Shown: positions 9,919 through 23,063 of the stretch, piece by piece
Layout: every line of letters starts with the position of its first letter
How positions within the stretch are numbered: position 1 is the stretch's first letter
Assembly (NCBI RefSeq): GCF_950295315.1
Contig: NW_026647180.1
Span: 1,426,001 to 1,490,000, forward strand
DNA length: 64,000 bases
Origin: Erinaceus europaeus
Taxonomy: Eukaryota; Chordata; Mammalia; Eulipotyphla; Erinaceidae
Direction of reading: 5' to 3'
The notes under the pieces: generated by a model
The model's database searches: none
Seen by the model: the letters and a program-made list of their open reading frames with translations, nothing else
Told to the model about the DNA's origin: nothing
Position numbers and translations under genes: made by a program

Positions 9919-11049
9919 ACATGTAGAGGTCTGAAAATATTTAAGCTAGAGACCTGCACAGCTCTGGATTATGGTAGTAATGTGGATACACCTGGCCCTT
10001 CTGAGCCACAGTCATGAGAGACTTCTCACAGAGCCATTACTATACCATTATCAGTGTACAAATCTCTCTCAGCACAAACTACTGCTGCCAAACGATCTAC
10101 TTCCCTCTTGCTATTTTTCTCCACCGCGTCCTATCCAAAAACTATAAATCAAAGAAGAAATAAACATAGTGCAGTTCCATGCACACAGGACAGGCTGAGG
10201 CTGTACCAGGGAGATGCAATACGCCACCCTGCATCTTGGCTGGAGCATCACTAATACTAATTCCAATGTGGAGGAGCAAGGGCAATTTTGGAGAGTGGGC
10301 TGCAGGCCGAGTGTTGCTTCTCAGAGTGGGGTAAGACCTAGATTTTCTAAGTGTAACCTTTCCTCACAAACATAAAATAACAATGCCACTTGTAAGAAGT
10401 ATGCATGGGCATGGAGGATTTGTGTTCAGTGCTCTGGCACTGATCAACACAGGTCCAGAATTTCTGTACTTTTCTGTCACTGTAATTCTGTCTCTCTGAC
10501 TGTCTCTATGTGCCTTCTTCACTGAGCCCTTACTGGAAGTCAGTGCATGCATCTTTAACTCAGTCTTCCTGGTGTTGAAAATTTTCTTTCTTTGCCCTTT
10601 GGATTATTTAATCTCGTGCATAAGGTGTAGTACAGTGGGGAACTGAGGAGGTAGCGATCCTACTGCAGTTAACAGTCATGTGTCCATTTCCAGCTGCAGC
10701 TGTCCAGACCCTGTGTGCATGACTACCATTATTCAGGGCCCTAAGGCTGACACTCAGCCTAAATGCAGCCCTCCTCACCTTCCTGCACAGCATCCTAGTC
10801 CTTATTCTATGAGAGCCCAGGTCAAGAGAAGTGAAACTCTATCCCCCTGGCACACACATTGTGCTTTCTTTCCCTCTATTGGGCCGAATGTAAAGGATCT
10901 GTGGTACTGATAGCCACACCAGTTTCCAGATTTTCCATGCAAAACGGAAGCTTCTAGTGTTCAGAAACAGGGTGTTTTGATGGCTGTGAAATGTCTTTTC
11001 CAAGTGCCTCATGGTGTTTCAAATCCTATTGAAACCTGAAGTTCTTTCT
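9916..11049 (+). repeat. E module copy 2, 3'-truncated
   Basis: Normal E sequence up to CCTGAAGTTCTTTCTG, then it joins directly to the middle of a core (TGGACATGAGAGCTGCTG). The last 700 bases of E, including its GC box and candidate exon, the whole A module and the 5' part of the core are missing. The joint falls in TTTCTG, a short word present in both partners, so a deletion between short matches is likely. Confidence 0.8.
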
Positions 11050-11306
11050 GTGGACATGAGAGCTGCTGCCTTACAGTCTCTACAAGCCAGGTTTGAACCT
11101 GTCATCAATGAACACAGTGTAGGAGGTTTTTGAATTCTGAGACACTGAAGAGGGAGAGGTTTTTGCCCTGAGGCTTGCACTGGGAACTAGCAGCTGACCT
11201 GTGTGTGTTGCCAGACAAGGAAACTTGTGGTGCCTGTCCATGTGGGGAGTTCTCCTGGATGAGTTCCTTCTCTAGCCTTTTGCGATTGGTCCCGTTGGAG
11301 TTGCAC
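11050..11306 (+). repeat. Core fragment fused to D3 fragment
   Basis: Partial core (11050-11140) ending TTTTTGAATTCTGAGACACTG, where core and D join without any promoter or intron between them. D3 then runs only to GTTGGAGTTGCACTGAC and switches into P3. This reverses the normal P-to-D order. Confidence 0.75.
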
Positions 11307-11645
11307 TGACTAGGGGCCTTGACACTCCTGGGCGTGTCCTAGCACACTGCCCAATGATATTGCGTGCAGGGGTTCTGCACGTGGCCTAGGCCTCTGGCAT
11401 ATCAGAGCATGGCTGTTGCCCTATCTGCGGGCCTTCTGAAGTAAGCCCGACATTATGAGCTCAGGGCTGGCCTTAAAGGGCTGGGCGTGCTTCCAGGAAG
11501 TGCGAAGCAGAGTTCACCCAAGGCCCTGCCTTGCAGAAGCTGTCCAGTGTGCATTTGTATAACTCCGTTTGTGCCTGTGCCTCTGTGGATGTGTGCTTGT
11601 GTAACTGTGAGAGTGTGTGTTTGTGTGCGTTTTTGTGTGTGTGTG
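11307..11645 (+). pseudogene. P3, truncated promoter-like module
   Basis: Only one CCAAT box remains (11351-11355). The TATA-like box reads CTTAAAGGG instead of CTTAAAAGG. The GT-rich tract (about 11590-11645) breaks off into E sequence at GTGATGTAGAGGACTGAAAA, so the intron-like stretch, the splice acceptor and a following D are absent. It is best read as a dead promoter remnant. Confidence 0.6.
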
Positions 11646-13508
11646 ATGTAGAGGACTGAAAATATATTTTAGCTAGAGACCTGCACAGCTCTGGATTCAG
11701 GTAGTAATGCAGATACACCTGGCCCTTCAGAGCCATAGTCATGAGAGAGATCTCACAGAGCCATTCGTTTACCTATTCTCACTCTACAAATCTCTCTCAG
11801 CACAAACTAAGGCTGCCAAATCATCTACTTCCCTCTTGCTAATTTGTCCACCGAGTCCTATCCCAAAACTGTAAATCAAAGAAGAAATAGACATAGTGCA
11901 GTTCCCTGCACAAAGGACAGGCTGAGGCTGGCCCAGGGAGATGCAATAAGCCAGCCTGCATCTTGGCTGGAGCATCACTAAGAGTAATTCCAATTTGGAG
12001 AGGCGGGGGCAGTTTTGGAGACTGGGCTGCCGGCCAAGTGTTGCTTCTCAGAGTGCCTAAGACCTAGATGTTCTAAGTGTTACCTTTCCTCAAAAACATA
12101 AAATAGCAATGTCATTCGTAAGAAGTATGCATGTGCATGAAGGTTTTGTCTTCAGTGCTCTGGCACTGATCAACACAGGGCCAGAATTTTAGTCCTTTTC
12201 TGTCTCTGTCATCCTGTCTCTCTGACTGTCTCTATGTGCCTTCTTCACTGGAACCTTATGGAAGTCAGTGAATGCATCGTGAACTCGGACTTCCTCGTGT
12301 TGAAATTTTCCTTTCTTTGCCCTTTGGCTTATTCAGTCTCCTGCATATGGCGTAGTACATTGGGGAACTGAGGAGACAGCGATCCTGCTGCAGGTAACAG
12401 GCATATGTCCATCTCCAGCTGCAGCTGTCCAGGCCCTCTGTGCTTGCCTCCCATTGTCCAGGACCCTGAGGCTGACACTCAGCCTAAATGCAGCCCTCCT
12501 CAATTTCCTGCACTGCATCCTTGTCCTTATTACATGAGAGCCCAGGTCAAGAGAAGTGAAACTCTATCCCCCTGGCACACACATTGTGCTTTCCCTCTAT
12601 TGGGCCGAATGTAAAGGATCTGTGGTACTGATGGCCACACCACTGTCCAGATTTTCCATGCAAAACAGAAGATTCCAGGGTTCAGAGTGAGGGCTTTTTG
12701 ATGGCTGTGAAATGTCTTTTCCAAGTGCCTCATGGGGTTTCAAATCCTTTTGAAACCTGAAGTTCTTTTCTTGTATCTAGGGAATATTCTCACCTCTGGC
12801 CAGAATGCCCTCCCAACTAGGAGCACAGGTATCCTGGGGTCAGGAGGTCTGCCAGCCTGCTAGCTCCTGGAGGGATTCCTGAATATTATGTCCTCAGGTC
12901 CCAAGTGGTAACAGGTGTTTCCTATTGCCGGTATTAGCAGCAGCCAGGCCCTCAGGTGAGGGGCGGGGATGTGATCTCCACTGGAAACTCCTAATTCAGC
13001 CAATCCAGGCATCCATCTTCCTTTTGTCTCTCCATAGCAAGGGCCCGGGGAGTTTGTGCTTCCTGCAAGCAGAGCAACTTTGTATGGGACACTCATGGAG
13101 GCCTACTTCTGGTTATCTCTCTGTGTGTGATGTGTGGACACCAGGACACCATGATCAGGGATTGTGAGGCCATTAGAGCAATTGCCATAGCAGGACCCAA
13201 AGGGGAGGTGTAAGTGGCTGGGTTCATCTACTATTGTTTGGTCAAACACAGTCCCCATCTATGTTGAGACACAGCTCTTTGTGGGTTCTTTCTAGGCTTG
13301 TAATCTGCTGTCCACTGAGAAGTGGACTGGGAGCCTGGAGTCTGAGTATGCAGCCAAAGGTGACTGGACAGGGTCTTGCCCCTGAATTCTGAGGGGTGCC
13401 CCAGCATCCCCCATTGGCAGTGTTTGGATGATAGATAGTTAGGCATGAGATTGAATAGGGAACTCAGGAGATTTAGACATGAGAGTCCCTTTGCATATGC
13501 ATGCTTGC
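11646..13508 (+). repeat. E module copy 3
   Basis: Essentially full E. GC box GGGGCGGGGATG near 12960, CCAAT at about 13000-13004, acceptor CTCTCCATAG ending 13037, and the candidate-exon frame 13040-13213. The frame ends GGGGAGGTGTAA, two codons longer than copies that end GGGTAG. The first half holds the CTCTCTCAG acceptor-like site near 11798. The GTAAGACC donor is changed to GCCTAAGACC near 12055. Confidence 0.75.
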
Positions 13509-13668
13509 TTAGCCAGAATCTGGGCTAGCTGGCTTTCCCTAATCAGCTGGGTTCTCTGTACATAAGTTGCAGGTGAGGCTGGCTACCTTGTCAGCCATGG
13601 TCTAAGACTACTATAGGTGAGTTCTGAGCACACACAGACACACACAGACAGATAGACAGACAGACACA

Positions 13669-13719
<51 letters not shown>

Positions 13720-13862
13720 TACTGTCAGGTCTGGTAGTACAGCATATGGTGAAGGTTGGGGCTGTCTGGGGTCTGTGGGCATGAGAGCTGCTGCCTTACA
13801 ATCTCTACAAGCGAGGTTTGAACATGTCATCAATAAACACAGTGTAGGAGGTTTTTGAATTC
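13509..13862 (+). repeat. A module and core, long CA tract
   Basis: CA run of about 47 bases (13672-13718) after CAGA repeats, then the core (13741-13862). The core passes directly into D at GAATTCTGAGACACTGAAG. Confidence 0.85.
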
Positions 13863-14170
13863 TGAGACACTGAAGAGGGAGAGGTTTTTGCCCTGAGGCT
13901 TGCACTGGGAACTAGCAGCTGCCCTGTGTGTGTTGCCAGACTAGGAAACTTGTGGTGCCTGTCCATGTGGAGAGTCTCCTGGATGAGTTTCTTCTCAAGC
14001 CTTTTTCGATCGGTCCCCTTGGAGCTGCATATAGCTAATGACTTGGAGATTTAACTCCTTTTTACAATTCTTTTCCTGATGCACAGTTTCACTCCAGGAT
14101 TTAGCAATCAATTGTCTGAATGTCATATTGAATCCATTGTAGAAAATGTCTACATCAGTGTCTCTCTCTC

Positions 14171-14243
<73 letters not shown>

Positions 14244-14246
14244 ATA
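13863..14246 (+). repeat. D4 module with CT/TA microsatellites
   Basis: Joined straight to the core, so it has no P module and no splice acceptor. The sense frame is stopped at GAGATTTAAC near 14052, as in D2. On the minus strand a frame crosses from D into the core and A. CT repeats at about 14158-14207 and TA repeats at 14208-14246. Confidence 0.7.
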
Positions 14247-16083
14247 TGTAACATGTAGAGGTCTGAAAATATTTTTTAGCTAGAGACCTGCACAGCTCTG
14301 GATTAGGGTAGTAAAGTGGATACACCTGGCCCTTCTGAGCCACAGTCATGAGAGACATCTCACAGAGCCATATCATTTACCACTCTACAAATCTCTCTCA
14401 GCACAAACTAACACTGTCAAATCATCTACTTCCCTCTTGCTCATTTTGTCCACCGAGTCCTATCCCAAAACTGTAAATCAAAGAAGAAATAGACATAGCG
14501 CAGTTACCTGCACTTAGGACAGGCTGAGGCTGGCCCAGGGAGATGCAATAAGCCAGCCTGCATCTTGGCTGGAGCATCACTAAGACTAATTCCAATTTGG
14601 AGAGGCGGGGGCAGTTTTGGAGCCTGGGCTGCCGTCCAAGTGTTGCTTCTCAGAGTGCCTAAGACCTAGATGTTCTAAGTGTTACCTTTCCTCAAAAACA
14701 TAAAATAGCAATGCCACTCGTAAGAAGTATGCATGCGCATGAAGGTTTTGTCTTCAGTGCTCTGGCACTGATCAACACAGGGCCAGAATTTCAGTCCTTT
14801 TCTGTCTCTGTCATTCTGTCTCTCTGACTGTCTCTATGTGCCTTTTTCCCTGGGCCCTTACTGGAAGTCAGTGCATGCATCTTGAACTCAGTCATCCTGG
14901 TGTTGAAATTTTTCTTTCTTTGCCCTTTGGATTATTTAGTCTCCTGCACATGGTGTAGTACAGAGGGGAACTGCGGAGACAGCTTTGCTGCTGCAGGTTC
15001 CAGGCATATGTTCATCTGCAGCTGCAGCTGTCCAGGCCCTCTGTGCTTGACTCCCATTCTCCAGGGCCCTGAGGCTGACACTCAGCCTAAATGCAGCCAT
15101 CCTCACCTTCCTGCACAGCGTCCTTGTCCTTATTCCTTGAGATCCCAGGTTAAGAGAAGTGAAACTCTATCCCCCTGGCACACACATTGTGCTTTCCCTC
15201 TATTTAGGCGAATGTAAAGGATTTGTAATTCTGATGGCCACACCAGTGTCCAGATTTTCCATGCAAATCAGAAGCTTCCAGGGTTCTGAAAGAGGGTGTT
15301 TTGATGGCTGTGAAATGTTTTTCCAAGTGCCTCATGGGTTTATCAAATCCTTTTGAAACCTGAAGTTCTTTCTTTTATCTAGGGAATATTCTCACCTCTG
15401 GCCAGAAGGGCAGCCCAACTAGGAGCACAGCTATCCCGGGGTCAGGAGGTCTGCCAGCCTGTTAGCTCCTGGAGCGATTCCTTAGTATGTACTCACGGCC
15501 CAAGTGGTAACAGGTGTTTCCAATTGCCTTTATTAGCGGATGCCGTACCCTCAGGTGAGGTGCAGGGCTGTGATCTCCACTGGAAGCTTTGAATTCAGCC
15601 AATGGAGGCATCCATCTTTCTTTTGTCTGTCCATTGCAAGGACCCAGGGAGTTTGTGCTTCCTGCAAGCCGAGCGAATTTGTATGGGACAGTCATGCATG
15701 CCTACTTCTGGGAATCTCTCTGAGTGTGATGTGTGGACACCAGGACACCATGATCAGGGATGTGAAGCCACAGGAGCAATTGCCTTAGCTGGACCCAAAG
15801 GGTAGGTGTAAGGGACTGGGTTCATCCACTATTGTTTGGTGGAACACAGTTCCCATCTATATTGAAACACAGCTCTTATTGGGTACTTTCTGTGCTTGTA
15901 ATCTGCTGCCCTGAGCAGTGGACTGAGTGCCTGGAGGCAGAGTAGACAGCCAAACGTGACTGCACAGGCTCATGCCCTGAATTCTGAGGGGTGCCCCAGC
16001 TTCCCCCTGATGATAGATAGTGAGGCATGGGATTGAATAGGGAACTCAGGAGATTTAGACATGAGAGTCCCTTGGCATATGCA
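14247..16083 (+). repeat. E module copy 4
   Basis: Full length, but decayed at the functional-looking sites. The GC box reads GAGGTGCAGGGCT near 15557, and the candidate-exon acceptor is CCATTG instead of CCATAG near 15636. The exon frame loses one base at CAGGGATGTGAAG near 15760. The CCAAT box is kept (15598-15602). Confidence 0.75.
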
Positions 16084-16406
16084 TTCTTGCTTAGCCAGAA
16101 CCTGGCTAGTTGGCTTGCCCTGACCAGCTAGGTTCTCTGTACATAAGTAGCAGGTGAGGCTGGCTACCTTGCCACCCATGCTCTGAGACTACTACAGGTG
16201 AGCTCTGAGCACTCACAGACACACACAGTCACACAGTCAGACAGAAAGACAGACACACACACATTACTGTCAGGTCTGGTAGTACAGCATATGGTGAAGG
16301 CTGGGGCTGTCTGAGGTCTGTGGGCATGAGAGCTGCTGCCTTACAATCTCTATAAGCCAGGTTTGAACCTGTTATCAATGAACACAGTGTAGGAGGTTTT
16401 TGAATT
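16084..16406 (+). repeat. A module and core
   Basis: Short CAGA/CA run (about 16208-16264) and a core (16284-16406) joined to D. The A module has a small deletion in GAACCTGGCTAG. Confidence 0.8.
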
Positions 16407-16705
16407 CTGAGACACTGAAGCGGGAGAGGTTTTTGCCCTGAGGCTTGCACTGGGAAATAGCCCCTGCCCTTTGTGTGTTGCCAGACTAGGAAACTTGTGG
16501 TGCCTGTCCATGTGGAGAGTCTCCTTGATGAGTTCCTTCTCAAGCCTTTTTCGCTCTGTCCGATTGGACCTGCATATAGCTAATGATTTTGAGATTTTAC
16601 TCCTTTGGAAAATTCTTTTCCCGATGCACAGTTTCTCTCCAGGTTTTAGCAATCAATTGTCTGAATGTCATATCGAATACATTGTAGAATATGACTACAT
16701 CAGTG

Positions 16706-16740
<35 letters not shown>

Positions 16741-16767
16741 GTATATAAATATATATATATATATATG
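16407..16767 (+). repeat. D5 module with CT/TA microsatellites
   Basis: The sense frame is open from 16471 to the TA tract (99 codons with the microsatellite translation). The minus strand is open as well, 100 codons crossing D and core (16350-16652). Both strands being open shows that frame length is not a good guide here. TC/TA tracts run from about 16707 to 16767. Confidence 0.7.
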
Positions 16768-18609
16768 TAACTTGTAGAGATCTGAAAATATTTTTTAGCT
16801 AGAGACCTGCACAGCTCTGGATTAGGGTAGTAAAGTGGATACACCTGGCCCTTCTGAGCCACAGTCATGAGAGACATCTCACAGAGCCATATCATTTACC
16901 ACTCTACAAATCTCTCTCAGCACAAACTACCGCTGCCAAATCATCTACTTCCCTCTTGCTCATTTTGTCCACCGAGTCCTATCCCAAAACTGTAAATCAA
17001 AGAAGAAATAGACATAGTGCAGTTCCATGCACACAGGATAGGCTGAGGCTGGACCAGGGAGATGCAATATGCCAGCCTGCATCTTGGCTAGAGCATCACT
17101 AAGACTACTTCCAATTTGGAGAGGCGGGGGCAGTTTTGGAGAGTGGGCTGCAGGCCAAGTGTTGCTTCACAGAGTGGCTAAGACCTAGATGTTCTAAGTG
17201 TAACCTTTCCTTAAAAACATAAAATAGCAATGCCACTTGTAAGAAGTATGCATGGGCATGGAGGGTTTGTCTTCAGTGCTCTGGCACTGATCAACACAGG
17301 GCCAGAATTTCAGTCCTTTTCTGTCTCTGTCATTCTGTCTCTCTGACTGTCTCTACGTGCCTTCTTCCCTGGGCCCTTACTGGAAGTCAGTGCATGCATC
17401 GTGAACTCAGTCATCCTGGTGTTGAAATTTTCCTTTTTTTGCCCTTTGGATTATTTAGTCTCCTACACATGGTGTAGTACAGAGGGGTACTGCAGAGTCA
17501 GCGTTGCTGCTGCAGGTTCCAGGCATATGTTCATCTGCAGCTGCAGCTGTCTAGGCCCTCTGTGCTTGACTCCCATTCTCCAGGACCTGAGGCAGACACT
17601 CAGCCTAAATGCAGCCCTCCTCACCTTTCTGCACAACGTCCTTGTCCTTATTCCATGAGAGCCCAGGTGAAGAGAAGTGAAAATCTATCTCATTGGCACA
17701 CACATTGTGCTTTCCCTCTATTGGGCCGAATGTAAAGGATCTGTGGTGTTGATGTCCACAACAGTTTCCAGATTTTCCACGCATAACAGAAACTTCCAGG
17801 GTTCTGAAAAACTGTGTTTTGATGGCTGTGAAATGTCTTTTCCAAGTGTCTCATGGGGTTTTCAAATCCTTCTGAAACCTGAAGTTCTTTCTTGTATCTA
17901 GGGAATATTCTCACCTCTGGCCAGAAGGACCGCCAAACTAGGAGCACAGCTATCCCGGGGTCAGGAGGTCTGCCAGCCAGCTAGCTCCTGGAGCAATTCC
18001 TGAGTATGTGCTCAGGGCCCAAGTGGTAACAGGTGTTTCCAATTGCCTTTATTAGCAGCAGCCAGGCCCTCAGGTGATGGCAGGGCTGTGATCTCCACTG
18101 GAAACTCCTAATTCAGCCAATGGAGGCATCCATCTTCCTTTTGTCTCTCCATAGCAAGGGCCCGGGTAGTTTGTGCTTCCTGCAAGCAGAGCGACTTTGT
18201 ATGGGACACTCATGCATGCCTACTTGTGGGAATCTCTCTGAGTGTCATGAGTGGACACCAGTACACCATGATCAGGGATTGTGAGGCCACAGGAGCAATT
18301 GCGTTAGCCGGACCCAAAGGGTAGGTGTAAGGGGCCGGGTTCATCCACTATTGTTTGGTCAAACACAGTTCCCATCTATATTGAAACACAGCTCTCTCTG
18401 GGTTCTTTCTGGGCTTGGAATCTGCTGCCGTGAGCAGTGGACTGAGAGCCTGGAGGCTGAGTGGGCAGCCAAACACGACTGGCCAGGATCATGACCCTGA
18501 ATTCTAAGGGATGTGCCAGCTTCCCTCATTGGCAGTGTTTGGATGATAGTGAGGCATGGGATTGAATGGGGAACTTAGGAGAGCAAGACATGAGAGTACC
18601 TTTGCATAT
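16768..18609 (+). repeat. E module copy 5
   Basis: Full length. GC box lost (GGTGATGGCAGGGCT near 18074), CCAAT kept near 18118, acceptor CTCTCCATAG ending 18154, candidate-exon frame 18157-18324 open. The first half is very similar to copy 4. Confidence 0.75.
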
Positions 18610-18925
18610 GCATTCTAGCTTAGCCAGAATCTGGGCTAGCTGTCTTGCCCTGACCAGCTAGGTTCTCTGTACATAAGGTGCAGGTGAGGCTGGCTACCTT
18701 GACCCCATATCTGAGACTACTATATGTGAGCTCAGAGCACACACAGACAAACACAGACAGACAGACACACACACACACACACATTACTGTCAGGTCTGGT
18801 AGTACAGTTTATTGTGAAGGCTGGGGCTGTCTGGGGTCTGTGGGCATGAGAGCTGCTGCCTTACAATCTCTAAAAGCCAGCTTTGAACCTGTCATCAATG
18901 AACACAGTGTAGGAGGTGTTTTTAA
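18610..18925 (+). repeat. A module and core
   Basis: Short CAGA/CA run (about 18738-18783), then the core (18807-18925) ending TTTTTAATTCTGG. B modules follow. Confidence 0.8.
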
Positions 18926-20203
18926 TTCTGGTCTCTTTAGAACTCATGTATTTCTCTTCTTGCCTTCTCTGTCTCTAACTCTCACATGCTCTCATATACT
19001 CTGTCTTCACTCATTTATATTTTACTTATATACTTATTTTACTGACAGGCCCAGATATACAAAGAGAGTTACCAGAGCACTGCTGAGCTCTGGCTTGTTG
19101 TGTTGGCAATTTCACCTAGGCTACTGGAGCATTAGTTTGTAAGTCTTTCTGACACAAGCCATATTCTCTCAGCTCATTTCCATGGCAGTATCACTCAGAG
19201 TTTATAATAAAGAAATACATACATATATATAAACATATATATTTATATATATGTTATTTTTTAAATTTTCTACATATGTATTTGACCTTAAATCAGAATT
19301 ACCGCATTTATAACAGCCTAGTTTTACAGAAATAATTTGCCATGTAGCTGGAGCAGTATTCAATACAATTATAAATAATAGAACCTTCCAGTAGCATTTC
19401 TAATCGTGTTTCTATCAGCATCCTTATTGTAATTATCATAGCCCAGAACTTCCCTCCTTTTTCTAGTGTAAGCTTCAATACGTATGTGTTTGTTTTCTTT
19501 TTCCGGATATCTTAATTTCCTTGGACCCTGAAGTGTTAGGGAATTTTTGAAGCAGCCCTCTGTTTCTCAGCATATGGTTTCTATGTTTCTGCTGTAATCA
19601 CATCTTCTTGTGGTTTTTATTTTCATTATTTTTATTTTTCAAGTCCTCCTAAATCATCCCCATTTATTTGCATATTTATTTATTCAGTCAGGTATCACAT
19701 GAGGGTCCTTTCTTCTGTTTGATATATTTTCTCTTATAATTGAAGGGAACTCTTGACGCCCAATGCATTTCCTGGGGCAAATACTACACACATATAGTGA
19801 AGGCTTGGGTTGTCTGGGTTCTGTAGGCATTAGAGCTGCTGCCTTACAATCTCTACAACACAGGTTTGAACCTGTCATGAATGAACACAGTCTAGGGGGG
19901 TTTTGACTTCTGGTCTATGTCCAACTCCTCTATTTCTTTTCTCTCCTTCTCTGTCTCTGACTCTCACAGGCTCTCACTCACTCTGTCTGCACTCAGTAAT
20001 ATTTTATTTATATCCTTATTTAATTGACAGGCCCAGATATACAAAGAGAGTTTCCAGAGCACTGTTGAGCTCTGGCTTGTTTTGTTGGTGATTTCACCTA
20101 GGCTACTGGAGCCTCAGCTTTGTAAGTCTCTCTGACACAAGCCATAATCTTTCTCCTCATATCCATGGCAGTATCTCTCAGACTTTATAATAAAGATATA
20201 CAT

Positions 20204-20254
<51 letters not shown>

Positions 20255-20474
20255 CACATATACATCTGTCATTTTTAGAATTGTTGACCTATGGTCTACC
20301 TGTGGTTTTTATTATTTTTTAATTTTTTCAAATCCTCCTAGATCATCCCCATTTATTTGCATATTTATTTATATATTTAGTCCGATATCACATGAGGGGT
20401 CATTTCTTCTGCCTAATAGATTTTCTCTTATAATTGAAGGGAACTTTGGACACACAATACATTTCCTTTTGCAG
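18926..20474 (+). repeat. Two B modules in tandem with a core between
   Basis: First B about 18926-19785, core-like block 19787-19900, second B about 19901-20474 with a TA run of about 46 bases (20205-20250). Mini-exons with acceptor TGACAG and donor TTTGTAAGTCT occur in both. AATAAA follows each. The layout matches 6613-8128 closely, including the shortened second B, so the two blocks derive from the same larger duplication. Confidence 0.8.
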
Positions 20475-20893
20475 ATACTACACACTACTACAACTACTAC
20501 TGCACTGTTTTTGACAGTGACATACAATGCACAATGGATTAGTATTGCAAGACTCTAAAGAATGTTCCCTATTCAACCTACAATATTTTTAACCTCAAAA
20601 ATATTTATTCTGCTCTTTCTTGGGGGATTAATTGTTTACAGTCAACAGTTACATGTAATAGTGGCTAAGGGGGTAATTTTTCCCACTTTCCCTGTATTTC
20701 TGTACATCATTTGTAACTTTGCTATTGAGGAGAAGGAAGCAGTCATAAATTGAGAGAGCAGGGTCAAAGCAGGAAGAGAGACAGAGAGACAGCTGAACCT
20801 ATGATTTGCCACTAGCCCAGCTTTTCCCTAATTGGGTAAGTGATGACCAGGGGCTCAAAATGGGGTCTTGGGCTTCCACATAGTTCTCTGGCA
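20475..20893 (+). repeat. C module copy 3
   Basis: Same layout as copies 1 and 2. The donor-like site reads ATTGGGTAAGTGATG near 20834. It passes straight into A without an X module. Confidence 0.75.
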
Positions 20894-21205
20894 TTCGTTC
20901 TTAGGCAGAATCTGGACTATCTGGCTTCCCTGACCATCTAGGTTCTCTGTAAATAAGTTGCAGGTGAGGCTGTCTACCTTGAAACCCATGCTCTGAGACT
21001 ACTACAGGTGAGCTCTGAGCACACACAGACACACACAGACAGACAAACAGACACACACACATTACTGTCAGGTCTGGTAGTACAGCATATGGTGAAGACT
21101 GGGGCTGTCTGGGGTCTGTGGGCATGAGAGCTGCAGCCTTACAATCTCTACAAGCCAGGTTTGATCCTGTCATCAATGAACACACTGTAGGAGGTTTTAG
21201 AATTC
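20894..21205 (+). repeat. A module and core
   Basis: CAGA/CA run about 21017-21060, core 21081-21205, joined directly to D. Confidence 0.8.
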
Positions 21206-21535
21206 TGAGACACTGAAGAGGGAGAGATTTTGCCCTGAGGCTTGCACTGGGAACTAGCAGCTGCCCTGTGTGTGTTGCCAGACTAGGAAACTTGTGTGCC
21301 TGTCCATGTGGAGAGTCTTCTGGATGAGTTCCTTCTCGTGCCTTTTTCGATTGGTTCCGATGGAGCTGCATATAGCTAATGATTTGGAGATTTTACTCCT
21401 TTGGACAATTCTTTTCCTGATGCACAGTTTCTCTCCAGGTTTTAGCAATCAATTGTCTGAATGTCATATCGAATACATTGTAGAAAATGACTACATCAGT
21501 GTCTCTCTCTCTCTCTCTCTGTCTCTCTATATATG
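21206..21535 (+). repeat. D6 module, frame broken
   Basis: Two one-base losses (GAGAGATTTTGCCC and AACTTGTGTGCC) shift the sense frame. The CT run (21503-21527) is followed by only a few TA bases, then it jumps into the middle of E (ATATATGCCAGCCTGCATC). Confidence 0.7.
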
Positions 21536-23063
21536 CCAGCCTGCATCTTGGCGGGAGAATCAGTAAGACTACTTGCAATTTGGAGAAGCAGGGAAAGTTT
21601 TGGACAGTGGGCTGCCAGCCAAGTGTTGCTTCTCAGAGTGGCTAAGACCTAGATGTTCTAAGTGTTACCTTTCCTCAAAAACATAAAATAACAATGCCAC
21701 TTGTAAGAAGTATGCTTGGGCATGGAGTGTTTGTCTTCAGTACTCTGTCACTGATCAACACAGGGCCAGAATTTCAGTCCTTTTCTGTCTCTCTGACTGT
21801 CTCTATGTGCCTTCTTCCCTGAGCCCTTACTGGAAGTCAGTGCATGCATCGTGAACTCAGTCATCCTGGTGTTGAAATTTTCCTTTCTTTGCTCTTTGGA
21901 TTATTTAGTCTCCTGCACATGGTGTAGTACAGAGGGGAACTGCAGAGACAGCGTTGCTGCTGCAGGTTCCAGGCATATGTCCATATGCAGCTGCAGCTGA
22001 CCAGGGCCTCTGTGCTTGACTCCCATTCTCCAAGGCCCTGAGGCTGACACTCAGCCTAAATGCAGCACTCCTCACCTTCCTGCACAGCATCCTTGTCCTT
22101 ATTCCATGAGAGCCCAGGTGAAGAGAAGTGAAACTCTATCTCCCTGGCACACACATTGTGCTTTCCCTCTATTAAGCCGAAAGTAAAGGATCTGTGGTAC
22201 TGATGGCCACACCACTGTCAAGATTTTCCACGCAAAACGGAAGCTTCCAGGATTCTGAAGAGGGTGTTTTGATGGCTGTGAAATGTCTTTTCCAAGTGCC
22301 TCATGGGGTTGTCAAATCCTTTTGAAACCTGAAGTTCTTTCTTGTATCTAGGGAATATTCTCACCTCTGGCCCGAAGGCCCTCCCAACTAGGAGCACAGC
22401 TATCCCGGGGTCAGGAGGTCTGCCAGCCTGCTAGTTCCTGGAGGCATTCCTGAGTATGTCCTCAGGCCCCAAGTGGTAACAGGTGTTTCCAATTGCCTTT
22501 ATTAGCATCAGCCAGGCCCTCAGGTGAGGTGCGGGGCTGTGATCTCCACTGAAACCTTTGAATTCAGCCAATGGAGTCATCCATCTTTCTTTTGTCTGTC
22601 CATAGCAAGGGCCCGGGGAGTTTGTGCTTCCTTCAAGCAGAGAGACATTGTATAGGACACTCATGCATGCCTACTTGTGGGAATCTCTCTGGGTGTGATG
22701 TGTGGACACCAGGACACCATGATCAGGGATTGTGAGGCCACAGGAGCAATTGCCTAAGCCGGACCCAAAGGGTAGGTGTAAGGGGCCTTGTTCATCCACT
22801 ATTGTTTGGTCAAACAGAGTTCCCATCTATGTTGAAACACAGCTCTTTATGGGTTCTTTCTGTGCTTGTAATCTGCGGCCCTGAGAAGTGCACTGAGAGC
22901 CAGGAGGCTGAGTAGGCAGCCAAACGTGACTGGACAGGCTCATGCCCCTGAATTCTGAGGGGTGCCACAGCTTCCCCCATTGGCAGTGTTTGCATGATAG
23001 TGAGGCATGGGATTCAATGGGGAACTCAGGAGAGCGAGACATGAGAGTCCCTTTGCATATGCA
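21536..23063 (+). repeat. E module copy 6, 5'-truncated
   Basis: Lacks about the first 310 bases of E, including the CTCTCTCAG acceptor-like site. The join is at the TA tract. Later parts are normal: GC-box-like GAGGTGCGGGGCT near 22524, CCAAT kept, CCATAG acceptor ending 22605. The candidate-exon frame is stopped by TAG in TTGTATAGGAC near 22652. Confidence 0.75.

Noticed and set aside
15401..15420. Further CTCF-like word (CCAGAAGGGCAGCCC)
   Set aside because: Deviates from the core consensus at key positions, and the other E copies read differently, so I do not count it.
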